64,000 nt of DNA from Phytoactinopolyspora halotolerans. GTDB lineage: Bacteria; Actinomycetota; Actinomycetes; Jiangellales; Jiangellaceae. The stretch is from contig NZ_JAAGOA010000016.1 of the NCBI RefSeq assembly GCF_010550675.1, positions 115,064 to 179,063 of the forward strand. Direction: 5' to 3'. Below, piece after piece: positions 27,319 to 35,587 of the stretch. A program made the position numbers and the translations under genes. How positions within the stretch are numbered: position 1 is the stretch's first letter; each line of letters starts with the position of its first letter. The notes under the pieces were generated by a model. It was not told where the DNA came from. It saw only the letters and a program-made list of their open reading frames with translations, and ran no database searches.

Positions 27319-30300
27319 ATGGTGCAATTGAGACCGGAGCGAACCCGCAACGGTGCCTGTTCGACCACGCTGGTCACGATGTTGAGCACGGGCCTGGTAG
27401 CCGCAAGCCTGGTCACCGTAGGTTCCGTGCTGACGGCGACGGCGGCCGAACTGCCCGAACCAGTCGTGCACTACGACTTCGACAATGACGATCTTGCGTC
27501 CGGAACCGTCACCGATGCCTCCGGCAACGGACTCGACGGCTCGCTGGTGAACGGTGCGACCGCGGAACTCATCGACGGCAGCGACGATGGCCAGGCACTG
27601 GAGCTTCCCGGAGGCGCGCAGAACTCCGGCGGCGCGTATGTCGCGCTGCCCCGCGAGGTCCTCGGCGACCACGCCGACCTCACCGTCTCGACCCGGATCA
27701 GGTGGGACGGGACGACGGCTCCCTGGCAGTGGATCTACGCGCTGGGACAGAACACGACGCGGTACCTGTTCAGCACGCCGTACAACGGCGACGGCGATCT
27801 GCGCACCGCGGTGACCATGTCCGGCGCCGGCGGCGAGGCGCAGGTGACCGGATACGCGGCGCTCCCGGCCGACGAGTGGAAGACGCTGACGGTGACACTG
27901 GACGCGGACGCCGACCGCGTCACCACGTACCTCGACGGCGTCGCCGTCGGGTCCGCCTCCACGAACGTCGCCGCTGACCAGCTCATCTCCGGCAACGCCT
28001 CGATCGCCGGGTACATCGGGCGCTCGTTCTACCCGGACCCGTTGTTCGACGGCGCGATCGATGACTTCCGTGTGTACGCGCAGGCACTCTCCGCCGAGCA
28101 GGTCGCCGAGCTGGCGGGGGCGGATCTGCCCGCAGTCACCGGCCTGGAGCAGGATACCTTCGACGTGCGGACCGCGATCGGCACGGCGCCGGAGCTCCCG
28201 GATGCGGTACGGGCCCAGTTCTCCGACGGCTTCGACCGGGACCTGCCGGTCGAGTGGGCGGATATCGACCCGGAGGACTACGCCGATCGCGGCACCTTCA
28301 CGGTGGCCGGGTCCGCGGGTGAGTTCCCGGTGACGGCGAACGTCACGGTGGTCCGCGAAGGCGAGATGGTGATCGATCTGGCCGAGAACACCGGCGAGTT
28401 CCACGGCGGCGCCACCGGCAGCCTGTACGGGCTCTACGGCGACGGCCTGCCGACGGACAACATCATCGAGGGCATGAACGTCCGCACCGTGGCCACCAAG
28501 GGCCAAGACGGAGCGCAGCATCCCGGATCGGACGCGCTGGAGGTGGTCAAGCCGCTGGCCGACGCCACCGACGGCGACATCTACGTGCGGACCACGGACT
28601 TCTACCGTGGTTTCCCCTACCAGTGGCCGGGCGACACACCCGAGGAGAGGCTCTCCGGCTACTGGGAGGTGCTCGAACGTCAGCTCGACCAGATCGCCGA
28701 ATTCGACCCCGAGTACCTGGACAACATCGTCATCGAGCCGTTCAACGAACCCGAAGGCAACATGTTCGGCACCGGCCAGTGGAGCTACAACGGCGTCAGC
28801 TGGCTCAACGACCCCACCGACTACTTCGCCGCATGGGATCACGCCTACGCGATGATCAAGCAGAAGCTCCCCGGCGTCCGCATCTCCGGTCCGAACACCA
28901 GCGTGCTGTACAGCCAGGTCAAGGGCTTCCTCGAGCACGCTGTCGAGGCCGGCACCGTCCCGGACATCATCACCTGGCATGAACTCAGCCACCCCGAGCA
29001 GGTGCGCACCAGCGTCCAGCGCTACCGGGGCTGGGAGGCCGAGGTGTTCGAAGGGACGTCGCACGACGGCGTCGAGCTGCCCATCAACGTCAACGAGTAC
29101 GCCTTCAACTACCACACCTCCGTTCCCGGGCAGATGATCCAATGGGTCTCGGCGATCGAGGAGTCGAAGATCGACGCGATGATGGCCTTCTGGAACATCA
29201 ACGGCAACCTCTCCGATACCGCCGTCCAGGCCAACCGCGGCAACGGTCAGTGGTGGCTGTTCAACGCCTACAGCGCGATGACGGGGCACACCGTGGAGGT
29301 ACGTCCGCCGTTCCCGGGCGAGAACTACACCATGCAGGGCGTGGCGACGCTGGACGAGGACACGGCACAGGCCCGGGCGCTGTTCGGCGGTTCGGACGGT
29401 GCCGGATGGATCCAGTTCGACAACGTCCCCGCGGACCTGTTCGGCGACCGCGTGCGAGCCTGGATCCGCGAGATCCCGTGGACCGGCCAGATCGGCGACT
29501 CGGACCGGCCGAAGGTCGTCGCCGAGCAGACGGTCGAGGTGACCGACGGTTCGGTCGCGTTCGACTTCGGCGGCGATCTGCCCGAGCTGGAGGCGTCGTC
29601 GGCGTACGAGATCGTGCTGACACCCGCCGGCGACGGTGAGCCCACCGCCGAGCAGCCGAACGTCTGGGAGGCCTCGTACGAAGCGGAAGACGCCGAGTAC
29701 ACCGGCTCCGGGTACAGCGTGAACGGACCCGAGGGCTCGCCGTCCGACGTGTCCAAGTTCTACACGTCCGGCGGCTTCAACGTCGGCGGTCTTCGAACCG
29801 GTTCGGACGGTGTTCTCGACTTCACCGTGGAGGTTCCTCAGGACGGCGAGTACGACCTGAGTGTCTTCGCCAACTCGCTGAACACGTACAGCCTGGTGCA
29901 GGAGCAGGGACCGACCAATGTGTTCCTGCGGGTCGACGGCGAGGCGGAACAGGAGCTCTTCCTGCCGCTCGGCTACAAGTGGGTGGTGTGGGATCACGTC
30001 GACACCACGGTCGATCTCACCGCGGGCACCCACACGATCTCGCTCGCGGCGCAGAGCCTCGACGGATCCGGCGCCACCCAGGGCGACGCGCTGATCGATC
30101 GGATCACGCTGGCGCTGCCGAACCCGGATGCGGCGAGCGCCGTGTACGAGGGCGAGCTGGCGCAGCTCGACGGCGCGGAGCCGGTGTACCGGCACCGCCA
30201 GTTCGACCGGCACGGTGTCTCCGGAGCAGGTGCCGTCGAGGTATCGAAGGGCGACGTCGCCACGTTCTGGGTGTATTCGGCCGAGGACGCGGAGTCGACC

Positions 30301-31002
30301 ATCACGACGCATACGCTCGGTGCGGGCACGGCCGAACTCGCGGTCAACGGGCACGACGTGGCGCGACTGAGCCCGAAGTCGTCGTCGGTCGCGGTCTCCC
30401 TGTCCGGCGGGATCAACAAGATCACGGTCACCGGACAGTCCGGGGCGTTGCTCGTCGACCGGATCGAGGTCGAGCCGACGACGGGCGCGCTCACCACCGT
30501 CGAGTACTCCGCCGACGACGCCGAACTCGCCGGATCGGCGGAGCTGACGTCGCTCAGCCTGGCCAGCGACGGTGCCGCGATCAGCGGCATCGGCGGCGAG
30601 CCCGGCAACCAGAACACGGCATCGTTCGAGGTCACGGCCGACAAGCCCGGGCTGTACGCGATGCGCATCCGCTACTCCAACCCGGAGCAGTCCGAGGCGT
30701 CTCACTACAACCCGAACCCGATGGCGCGGCGGGCGGACATCTCGGTCAACGGTGCCGAGGCGGAGAGCGTGCTGTTCCCCGGGACGTTCCACAAGAACAA
30801 CTTCTGGGAACTCACCGTCCCGGTCGAGCTGAGGAAGGGCACGAACACCGTCACGTTCGCGTCCGAGGAGAAGCCGAACTTCGACGGCGAGACCTACAGC
30901 GACGACCTGTGGCCCGGCATTCACCTGCGCGCGCAGTACGCGCCGGTGATCGACAAGATCTCGGTCGCCGAGTTCAGCAGCTCGCGGCTGCCGGCGCCGT
31001 GA
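27319..31002 (+). CDS. Secreted multidomain glycoside hydrolase (LamG, Ig-like, clan-A-like barrel, CBM modules)
   Basis: The 1227-residue protein starts at ATG 27319 with GGAG eight bases upstream and carries a signal peptide (TLVTMLSTGLVAASLVTVGS, cleavage near ATAAEL). Domains: LamG/concanavalin-like about 48-264, a bacterial Ig-like domain 275-345, a catalytic TIM barrel about 350-765, a CBM6/35-like module 782-932, and two more beta-rich modules to the end (945-1055, 1058-1225). The barrel shows IEPFNEPEGN (Glu477, probable acid/base after strand 4) and INVNEYAFN (Glu593, probable nucleophile), the arrangement of clan GH-A families such as GH39 or GH30. A promoter and two operators lie upstream. 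The locus ends in a GH127 beta-L-arabinofuranosidase, so the substrate may be an arabinose-containing plant glycan. The exact family and bond are not determined. Confidence 0.8.
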   Translation: MVQLRPERTRNGACSTTLVTMLSTGLVAASLVTVGSVLTATAAELPEPVVHYDFDNDDLASGTVTDASGNGLDGSLVNGATAELIDGSDDGQALELPGGAQNSGGAYVALPREVLGDHADLTVSTRIRWDGTTAPWQWIYALGQNTTRYLFSTPYNGDGDLRTAVTMSGAGGEAQVTGYAALPADEWKTLTVTLDADADRVTTYLDGVAVGSASTNVAADQLISGNASIAGYIGRSFYPDPLFDGAIDDFRVYAQALSAEQVAELAGADLPAVTGLEQDTFDVRTAIGTAPELPDAVRAQFSDGFDRDLPVEWADIDPEDYADRGTFTVAGSAGEFPVTANVTVVREGEMVIDLAENTGEFHGGATGSLYGLYGDGLPTDNIIEGMNVRTVATKGQDGAQHPGSDALEVVKPLADATDGDIYVRTTDFYRGFPYQWPGDTPEERLSGYWEVLERQLDQIAEFDPEYLDNIVIEPFNEPEGNMFGTGQWSYNGVSWLNDPTDYFAAWDHAYAMIKQKLPGVRISGPNTSVLYSQVKGFLEHAVEAGTVPDIITWHELSHPEQVRTSVQRYRGWEAEVFEGTSHDGVELPINVNEYAFNYHTSVPGQMIQWVSAIEESKIDAMMAFWNINGNLSDTAVQANRGNGQWWLFNAYSAMTGHTVEVRPPFPGENYTMQGVATLDEDTAQARALFGGSDGAGWIQFDNVPADLFGDRVRAWIREIPWTGQIGDSDRPKVVAEQTVEVTDGSVAFDFGGDLPELEASSAYEIVLTPAGDGEPTAEQPNVWEASYEAEDAEYTGSGYSVNGPEGSPSDVSKFYTSGGFNVGGLRTGSDGVLDFTVEVPQDGEYDLSVFANSLNTYSLVQEQGPTNVFLRVDGEAEQELFLPLGYKWVVWDHVDTTVDLTAGTHTISLAAQSLDGSGATQGDALIDRITLALPNPDAASAVYEGELAQLDGAEPVYRHRQFDRHGVSGAGAVEVSKGDVATFWVYSAEDAESTITTHTLGAGTAELAVNGHDVARLSPKSSSVAVSLSGGINKITVTGQSGALLVDRIEVEPTTGALTTVEYSADDAELAGSAELTSLSLASDGAAISGIGGEPGNQNTASFEVTADKPGLYAMRIRYSNPEQSEASHYNPNPMARRADISVNGAEAESVLFPGTFHKNNFWELTVPVELRKGTNTVTFASEEKPNFDGETYSDDLWPGIHLRAQYAPVIDKISVAEFSSSRLPAP

Positions 31003-31025
31003 TCCGGTCCGGCTGATCAAGACAC

Positions 31026-31071
31026 GGCCGCCCGGGCCGACGAGCACCGCTATACCCCGGCCCGGGCGGCC
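31026..31071. terminator. GC-rich hairpin terminator after glycosidase gene
   Basis: GGCCGCCCGGGCC (31026-31038) pairs perfectly with GGCCCGGGCGGCC (31059-31071) around a 20-base loop. It sits 24 bp after the glycosidase stop and before the lacI operator, separating the two transcription units. Confidence 0.75.
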
Positions 31072-31085
31072 TATCCATCGACTAA

Positions 31086-31102
31086 TGTCGAACCGGTTCG
31101 CA
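31086..31102. promoter_or_regulatory. LacI-family operator in the lacI leader
   Basis: TGTCGAACCGGTTCGCA repeats the first 15 bases of the glycosidase-leader palindrome at 27191. It ends 22 bp before the lacI start codon and overlaps the 5' leader, which suggests autoregulation together with control of the glycosidase. Confidence 0.72.
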
Positions 31103-31124
31103 GCAGGAGCAGGAGGAGGAGATC

Positions 31125-32159
31125 GTGGTCACCATCGGCGATGTGGCACGGGCCGCCGGAGTGTCGCGCAGCACGGCGTCGTACGCACTGTCCGGCAAAC
31201 GCGCCATCTCCGCGGAGGTGCGCCAGCGGGTCAACGACGCGGTCCGCAGCCTGGGTTACACCGCCAACGCCGGCGCGCGTGCACTCGCCACGTCGGAGAC
31301 GAAGGTGATCGGCTTGCTCGCCCAGTTCCTCGAGGACGAGTTCGCGCCCGCCATGTTGCAGTACATGCTCGGGGTCTCCGACACCGCCCGCGAGCTGGGC
31401 TACGACATCCTGCTGGCCACGGAAGCCGACGGCGCCCGGGCCTTGCGCCGCATCACCGATTCCCGGATGGTGGACGGCGTCGTCCTGCTCAACGTGGCCC
31501 AGGAAGACGACCGGCTGGACATCCTGCGCGACGCGCCGCAGCCCGGCGCGCTCGTCGGACTGCCGGGTGACTGTTCCGAACTCGACGTCTTCGACCTGGA
31601 CTTCGAAGAGGCGGGCCGGATGATGGTCGACCACATGCACGCGCTGGGGCACCGCGAACTCATCCTGGTCTCGCAGCCGCAGCACGTGGTGGAACGGGGC
31701 GGCGCCTATGTGTGGCGGCTGCAGGACGCGGCGCTCGAACAGGCCCGGGTACGCGGCATCACACTGCATGCGATGTACGGCGAATCGCGGCAACCCGCCG
31801 TCGGCCAGACCCTCAACGACCTGCTCGACGCGTATCCCGGCGCCACCGGGCTGCTGCTGAACAACGAGGCCGCCGCCGCGGCTCTCCCCTCTGTGCTGCA
31901 CACACGCGGGCTGACCGTGCCGAAGGACCTCTCGGTCATCGGCCGCTACTCGGACGAGTTCGCCCGGCTGTTCTCGCTGCCGTTCTCGTCGATCGAGAGC
32001 GCACCGGACCGGCTCGGACGGATGGCCGTACGTCAGCTCGTCCGCCGCATCGAATCGCCCGAGGGGCGCAACGAACCGTATGTCGTCCGATTCGTCTCCC
32101 CGGAGCTCGTCGACCGGGGTAGCACGGGCGTCCCCGGCCCGTCACGTGCCGACACGTGA
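31125..32159 (+). CDS. LacI-family transcriptional regulator
   Basis: A 344-residue regulator starting at GTG 31125 behind a strong AGGAGGAGGAG. The N-terminal LacI helix-turn-helix is VTIGDVARAAGVSRSTASYALSG, with hinge residues GYTANAGARALATSET near 45-60. The sugar-binding domain follows (VIGLLAQFLEDEFAP to VRFVSPELVDRG). It lies between a secreted glycosidase and a CUT1 importer plus GH127 enzyme, and the same palindrome is found upstream of itself and of the glycosidase. It is therefore the likely local repressor, relieved by an imported sugar or oligosaccharide. The downstream importer begins about 100 bp after its stop, with no separate operator that I could find. Confidence 0.9.
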   Translation: MVTIGDVARAAGVSRSTASYALSGKRAISAEVRQRVNDAVRSLGYTANAGARALATSETKVIGLLAQFLEDEFAPAMLQYMLGVSDTARELGYDILLATEADGARALRRITDSRMVDGVVLLNVAQEDDRLDILRDAPQPGALVGLPGDCSELDVFDLDFEEAGRMMVDHMHALGHRELILVSQPQHVVERGGAYVWRLQDAALEQARVRGITLHAMYGESRQPAVGQTLNDLLDAYPGATGLLLNNEAAAAALPSVLHTRGLTVPKDLSVIGRYSDEFARLFSLPFSSIESAPDRLGRMAVRQLVRRIESPEGRNEPYVVRFVSPELVDRGSTGVPGPSRADT

Positions 32160-32259
32160 CGCCGGCCATCCTGCTCAGACACGCACAACAGTTCTTCCCG
32201 CGCGGCCACCGCACATCCGGTCGGGCGCACAGATGTTCACACGTTCAAGGAGGAATACC

Positions 32260-33537
32260 GTGAGACGTCACTCCAGCACCACACTCACCATGACCACCGG
32301 AGCCGCGTTGCTCTGCCTGGCCGCCGTGTCGGCCTGCTCGTCCGATGGTGACGACAACGGCGACAGCGGTGGCAGCGGCGACACCACCTCGGCCGGAGGC
32401 ACCTACACCTGGTGGGACCCGTACCCGCAGCACGACGACTCGTCCGACTGGGCACAGCGGGTGGCGACCTGCGGCGATGAAGCCGGCGTGACCATCGATC
32501 GCACGCCGTACGACACGACCGCCCTCACCAACCAGGCGTTGCTGGCGGCGCAGGAGGGCACGTCGCCGGACTTCATCCTGCTGGACAACCCGGCCGTCTC
32601 GACGCTCGCCGACACCGGGATGCTCACGACGATGGAGGAGTTCGGCTTCGACACGTCGCAGATCGACGAGAACCTGCTGGCGGCCGGCGTCGTCGACGGT
32701 GAGGCATACGGGATCCCGATCGGGGCGAACACGCTGGCGATCTACTACAACCAGCAGATTCTCGACGACGCGGGGGTCGACCCCGAGTCGATCACGGACT
32801 GGTCGTCGCTCACCGACGCCCTGGACCAGGTGGTCTCCGCCGGGCACAAGGGGATCACCTTCGCCGCCATCGGCACCGAGGAGGGGTCGTTCCAGTTCCT
32901 GCCCTGGTTCTGGGGCGCCGGCGCGGATCTGCGCGATCTCGGCTCTCCCGAGGCGGCCGAAGCGCTGGAGTTGTGGACCGGCTGGCTGGACGCCGGCTAC
33001 GCGCCCAACTCGGTCATCACCAACTCCCAGAACACCACCTGGGAGGAGTTCCTCACCGGCGACTTCGGTTTCGTCGTGAACGGGACATGGCAGGTCAACA
33101 GCGCCGCCGAGGCAGGCTTCCCGACCGGTGTCATCCCGATCCCGGCGCAGGATGGTGGCGGCGCCCCGGCACCGACCGGAGGTGAGTTCATCATCGCGCC
33201 GGTTCAGGAGGACGCCGAGCGATACGAGGTCACCAGCCAAATCGTGGAATGCATGACCACGCCCGAGGGCCTGGTGGAGACCGCCAACACGTTCGCCTAC
33301 TACATTCCGCCGACGGCCGAGGGCCAGGAGGCGCTGCTCGAAGAGAACCCCGACCTCGAGCCGTGGGTCGAGGCGGTGCGCAGCGCGAAGGGCCGCACCA
33401 GCGACGACCTCGGGACCGACTACCCGTTGATCTCCGAGGCGATGTGGACCGCGGTGCAGAACGCGCTCAGCGGGTCGATGAGTGTCGAGGAAGCGCTGAG
33501 CCAGGCACAGGCGGATGCTCAGGCAGCTACCGAGTAG
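32260..33537 (+). CDS. CUT1 sugar ABC transporter substrate-binding lipoprotein
   Basis: The 425-residue protein begins at GTG 32260 with AAGGAGGAA at the right distance; an earlier in-frame ATG at 32233 lacks this. A signal peptide ends in lipobox VSAC (Cys26), then an acidic Gly/Ser linker. The body is a family-1 extracellular solute-binding fold (YGIPIGANTLAIYYNQQILDDAG, WEEFLTGDFGFVVNGTW). Two permeases follow after a 240-bp gap that contains a palindromic repeat. No ATPase is encoded here, as is usual for actinomycete CUT1 systems that share MsiK. The likely ligand is an arabino-oligosaccharide, inferred only from the GH127 neighbour. Confidence 0.88.
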   Translation: MRRHSSTTLTMTTGAALLCLAAVSACSSDGDDNGDSGGSGDTTSAGGTYTWWDPYPQHDDSSDWAQRVATCGDEAGVTIDRTPYDTTALTNQALLAAQEGTSPDFILLDNPAVSTLADTGMLTTMEEFGFDTSQIDENLLAAGVVDGEAYGIPIGANTLAIYYNQQILDDAGVDPESITDWSSLTDALDQVVSAGHKGITFAAIGTEEGSFQFLPWFWGAGADLRDLGSPEAAEALELWTGWLDAGYAPNSVITNSQNTTWEEFLTGDFGFVVNGTWQVNSAAEAGFPTGVIPIPAQDGGGAPAPTGGEFIIAPVQEDAERYEVTSQIVECMTTPEGLVETANTFAYYIPPTAEGQEALLEENPDLEPWVEAVRSAKGRTSDDLGTDYPLISEAMWTAVQNALSGSMSVEEALSQAQADAQAATE

Positions 33538-33553
33538 CAGGCGTTGGTGGTGG

Positions 33554-33728
33554 GACGGAATCCGTGGTGGTTGAGCTGGGATGGTCGGGCCGCGGAGAGG
33601 GGGATCTTCCCGGCCTCGCCCGCGGCGAGGTCGTCGCGGGGCTCCTCCCACGCCGATGCCCGAGCCTACCCTGGCCGGGAAGATCCCCCTCTCCGCTCGG
33701 TCAGTCTGTGCTCACGTCGGATTCCGTC
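33554..33728. repeat. Palindromic element, copy B, in the importer operon
   Basis: The core 33595-33694 matches the element at 2915-3014 (about 87% over 94 bases). Its inner inverted arms are followed outward by a second inverted pair, GACGGAATCCG (33554-33564) and CGGATTCCGTC (33718-33728), so the full element may be about 175 bp. It fills most of the space between the binding-protein gene and the first permease gene, where a hairpin could set the ratio of binding protein to permease by retaining upstream mRNA. Confidence 0.8.
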
Positions 33729-33777
33729 CACCATGCGCGTCCACGACTCGGTAGCAGATGAACAAGGAAGAAGTGTC

Positions 33778-34764
33778 ATGAGAACGACTGCGAAGACCGT
33801 GGGAGAACCTCGGAGCGCGGGTGACGCGATAGACGTCGCACCGTCTGCGGCACCACGCGGGGGATCAGCAGTTCTGCGGCGGGTGCGTACGACGAGGTGG
33901 GCGGCGGTGGCGTTCGTGGCGCCGCTCATCGTGTACCTGCTGCTGTTCTACGCGTATCCCCTGTACCGGAATGTGGAGCTGAGCCTGCACGACTACACGC
34001 CGCGGGCGTTCGTGCAGGGCGATCCGGAGTTCGTCGGGTTCGACAACTTCGCGGACGTCATCAGCTCGAGCGCGTTCGGGCTGGCGTTGCGGAACACCGC
34101 CGTGTTCACGCTGGTGTCGATCACGGTGCAGTACGCCATCGGGTTGGCGCTGGCCGTGTTCTTCCGGAACAACTTCCGGCTCTCCGGGGTGCTGCGGGCG
34201 ATGTTCCTGGTGCCGTGGCTGCTGCCGCTGATCGTGTCGGCGTCCACCTGGTCCTGGATGATGAACAGCGAGAACGGCATCATCAACTCGGTGCTGGGCG
34301 CGTTCGGCATCGGTCAGATCAACTGGCTCACATCGCCGGAGTGGGCGCTGGCGTCGGTGACGATCGCGAACATCTGGCTGGGTATCCCGTTCAACCTGGT
34401 CATCCTGTACTCAGGGCTGCAGAACATCCCTGATGACCTGTACGAGGCGGCCGCGCTGGACGGGGCGAACGCCTGGCAGCAGTTCTGGCGCGTCACGTTC
34501 CCGCTGCTGCGGCCGGTCTCGGCCGTGACGCTGTTGCTGGGCCTGATCTACACGCTCAAGGTGGTCGACGTCATCTGGGTGATGACCACGGGCGGACCGG
34601 GCAACGCCTCGACCACGCTGTCCATCTGGTCCTATCGGGAGGCTTTCGGCACCGGGCAACCCGAGTTCTCCCCCGCGGCCGCGATCGGCAACCTGCTCAT
34701 CGTCATCGCGCTGGTCTTCGGATTCGTCTATCTGTACCTGCGGCGGAGGGAGGATCGGGCATGA
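33778..34764 (+). CDS. CUT1 sugar ABC transporter permease (MalF/UgpA type)
   Basis: A 328-residue permease starting at ATG 33778 after AAGGAAG. The N-terminal 35 residues are cytoplasmic; about six membrane helices follow. The EAA loop EAAALDGANAWQQFWRVTFP contacts the ATPase. VMTTGGPGNAS and a second GGP-type region are family-typical. The stop overlaps the next start (ATGA). Confidence 0.92.
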   Translation: MRTTAKTVGEPRSAGDAIDVAPSAAPRGGSAVLRRVRTTRWAAVAFVAPLIVYLLLFYAYPLYRNVELSLHDYTPRAFVQGDPEFVGFDNFADVISSSAFGLALRNTAVFTLVSITVQYAIGLALAVFFRNNFRLSGVLRAMFLVPWLLPLIVSASTWSWMMNSENGIINSVLGAFGIGQINWLTSPEWALASVTIANIWLGIPFNLVILYSGLQNIPDDLYEAAALDGANAWQQFWRVTFPLLRPVSAVTLLLGLIYTLKVVDVIWVMTTGGPGNASTTLSIWSYREAFGTGQPEFSPAAAIGNLLIVIALVFGFVYLYLRRREDRA

Positions 34765-35579
34765 CGCGACGACGCACATGGTGGAAGACCGCACTCGGCG
34801 TCTTCTTCACCGCGCTGATGCTCTTCCCCGTCTACTGGATGTTCAACGTGTCGCTGACCAAGACCGGCGACATGCGGGCGGACCCGCCGCACTGGTTCCC
34901 GTGGGATCCGACGTTCGAAGGTTACGCGAACGTGTTCGACCAGCAGCTGGCGAATCTGGGGACCAGTCTGGTGATCGGGCTGGGCTGCGTGCTGCTGACG
35001 CTCGTGATCTCGGCGCCGGCCGGCTATGCACTGGCCAAGCTGCTGCCACGCGGCGGCGGTGGGATCGCGTTCCTGCTGCTGGTGGCGCAGATGATCCCGA
35101 GCGTGGTGATGGCTATGGGGTTCTATGCCATCTACGTCCGGCTGGGCTGGCTGAACACCGTGTGGGGGCTCATCGTGGCCGACTCGACCATCGCGGTGCC
35201 GTTCGGGGTGCTGCTGTTCACCGCGTTCATGTCCGGGATCCCGCAGGAACTCATGCATGCCGCCAAGGTCGACGGCGCGAGTACCTGGCGGACCTTCCAG
35301 TCGGTGGTGCTGCCGGTCAGCCGGAACTCGGTGCTGACGGTTTCCTTGTTCGCGTTCCTGTGGGCCTGGTCGGATTTCATCTTCGCGTCGACGCTGAACC
35401 GCAACGGCGACATGATCCCGATCACGCTCGGCATCTACAACTACATCGGCAACAACACCACGCAGTGGAACTCGATCATGGCCACAGCCGCTGTGGCCTC
35501 GGTCCCCGCGGCCATCCTGCTCATCGTGGCGCAGCGCTACGTGGCCGGCGGCGTCACCGCAGGAGCCATCAAGGACTAG
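34761..35579 (+). CDS. CUT1 sugar ABC transporter permease (MalG/UgpE type)
   Basis: A 272-residue inner-membrane permease with six predicted helices and the EAA loop MHAAKVDGASTWRTFQSVVLP (one residue of it omitted at neither end). The C-terminus AQRYVAGGVTAGAIKD is the usual MalG-type ending. It pairs with the preceding permease. The GH127 gene begins 8 bp after its stop, so imported oligosaccharide would meet that enzyme directly. Confidence 0.92.
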   Translation: MTRRRTWWKTALGVFFTALMLFPVYWMFNVSLTKTGDMRADPPHWFPWDPTFEGYANVFDQQLANLGTSLVIGLGCVLLTLVISAPAGYALAKLLPRGGGGIAFLLLVAQMIPSVVMAMGFYAIYVRLGWLNTVWGLIVADSTIAVPFGVLLFTAFMSGIPQELMHAAKVDGASTWRTFQSVVLPVSRNSVLTVSLFAFLWAWSDFIFASTLNRNGDMIPITLGIYNYIGNNTTQWNSIMATAAVASVPAAILLIVAQRYVAGGVTAGAIKD

Positions 35580-35587
35580 GAGTACGC

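Noticed and set aside
21592..31047. Long minus-strand open frames (21592-25158, 26869-31047)
   Set aside because: They are antisense to the transporter and glycosidase genes and carry no domain signature.
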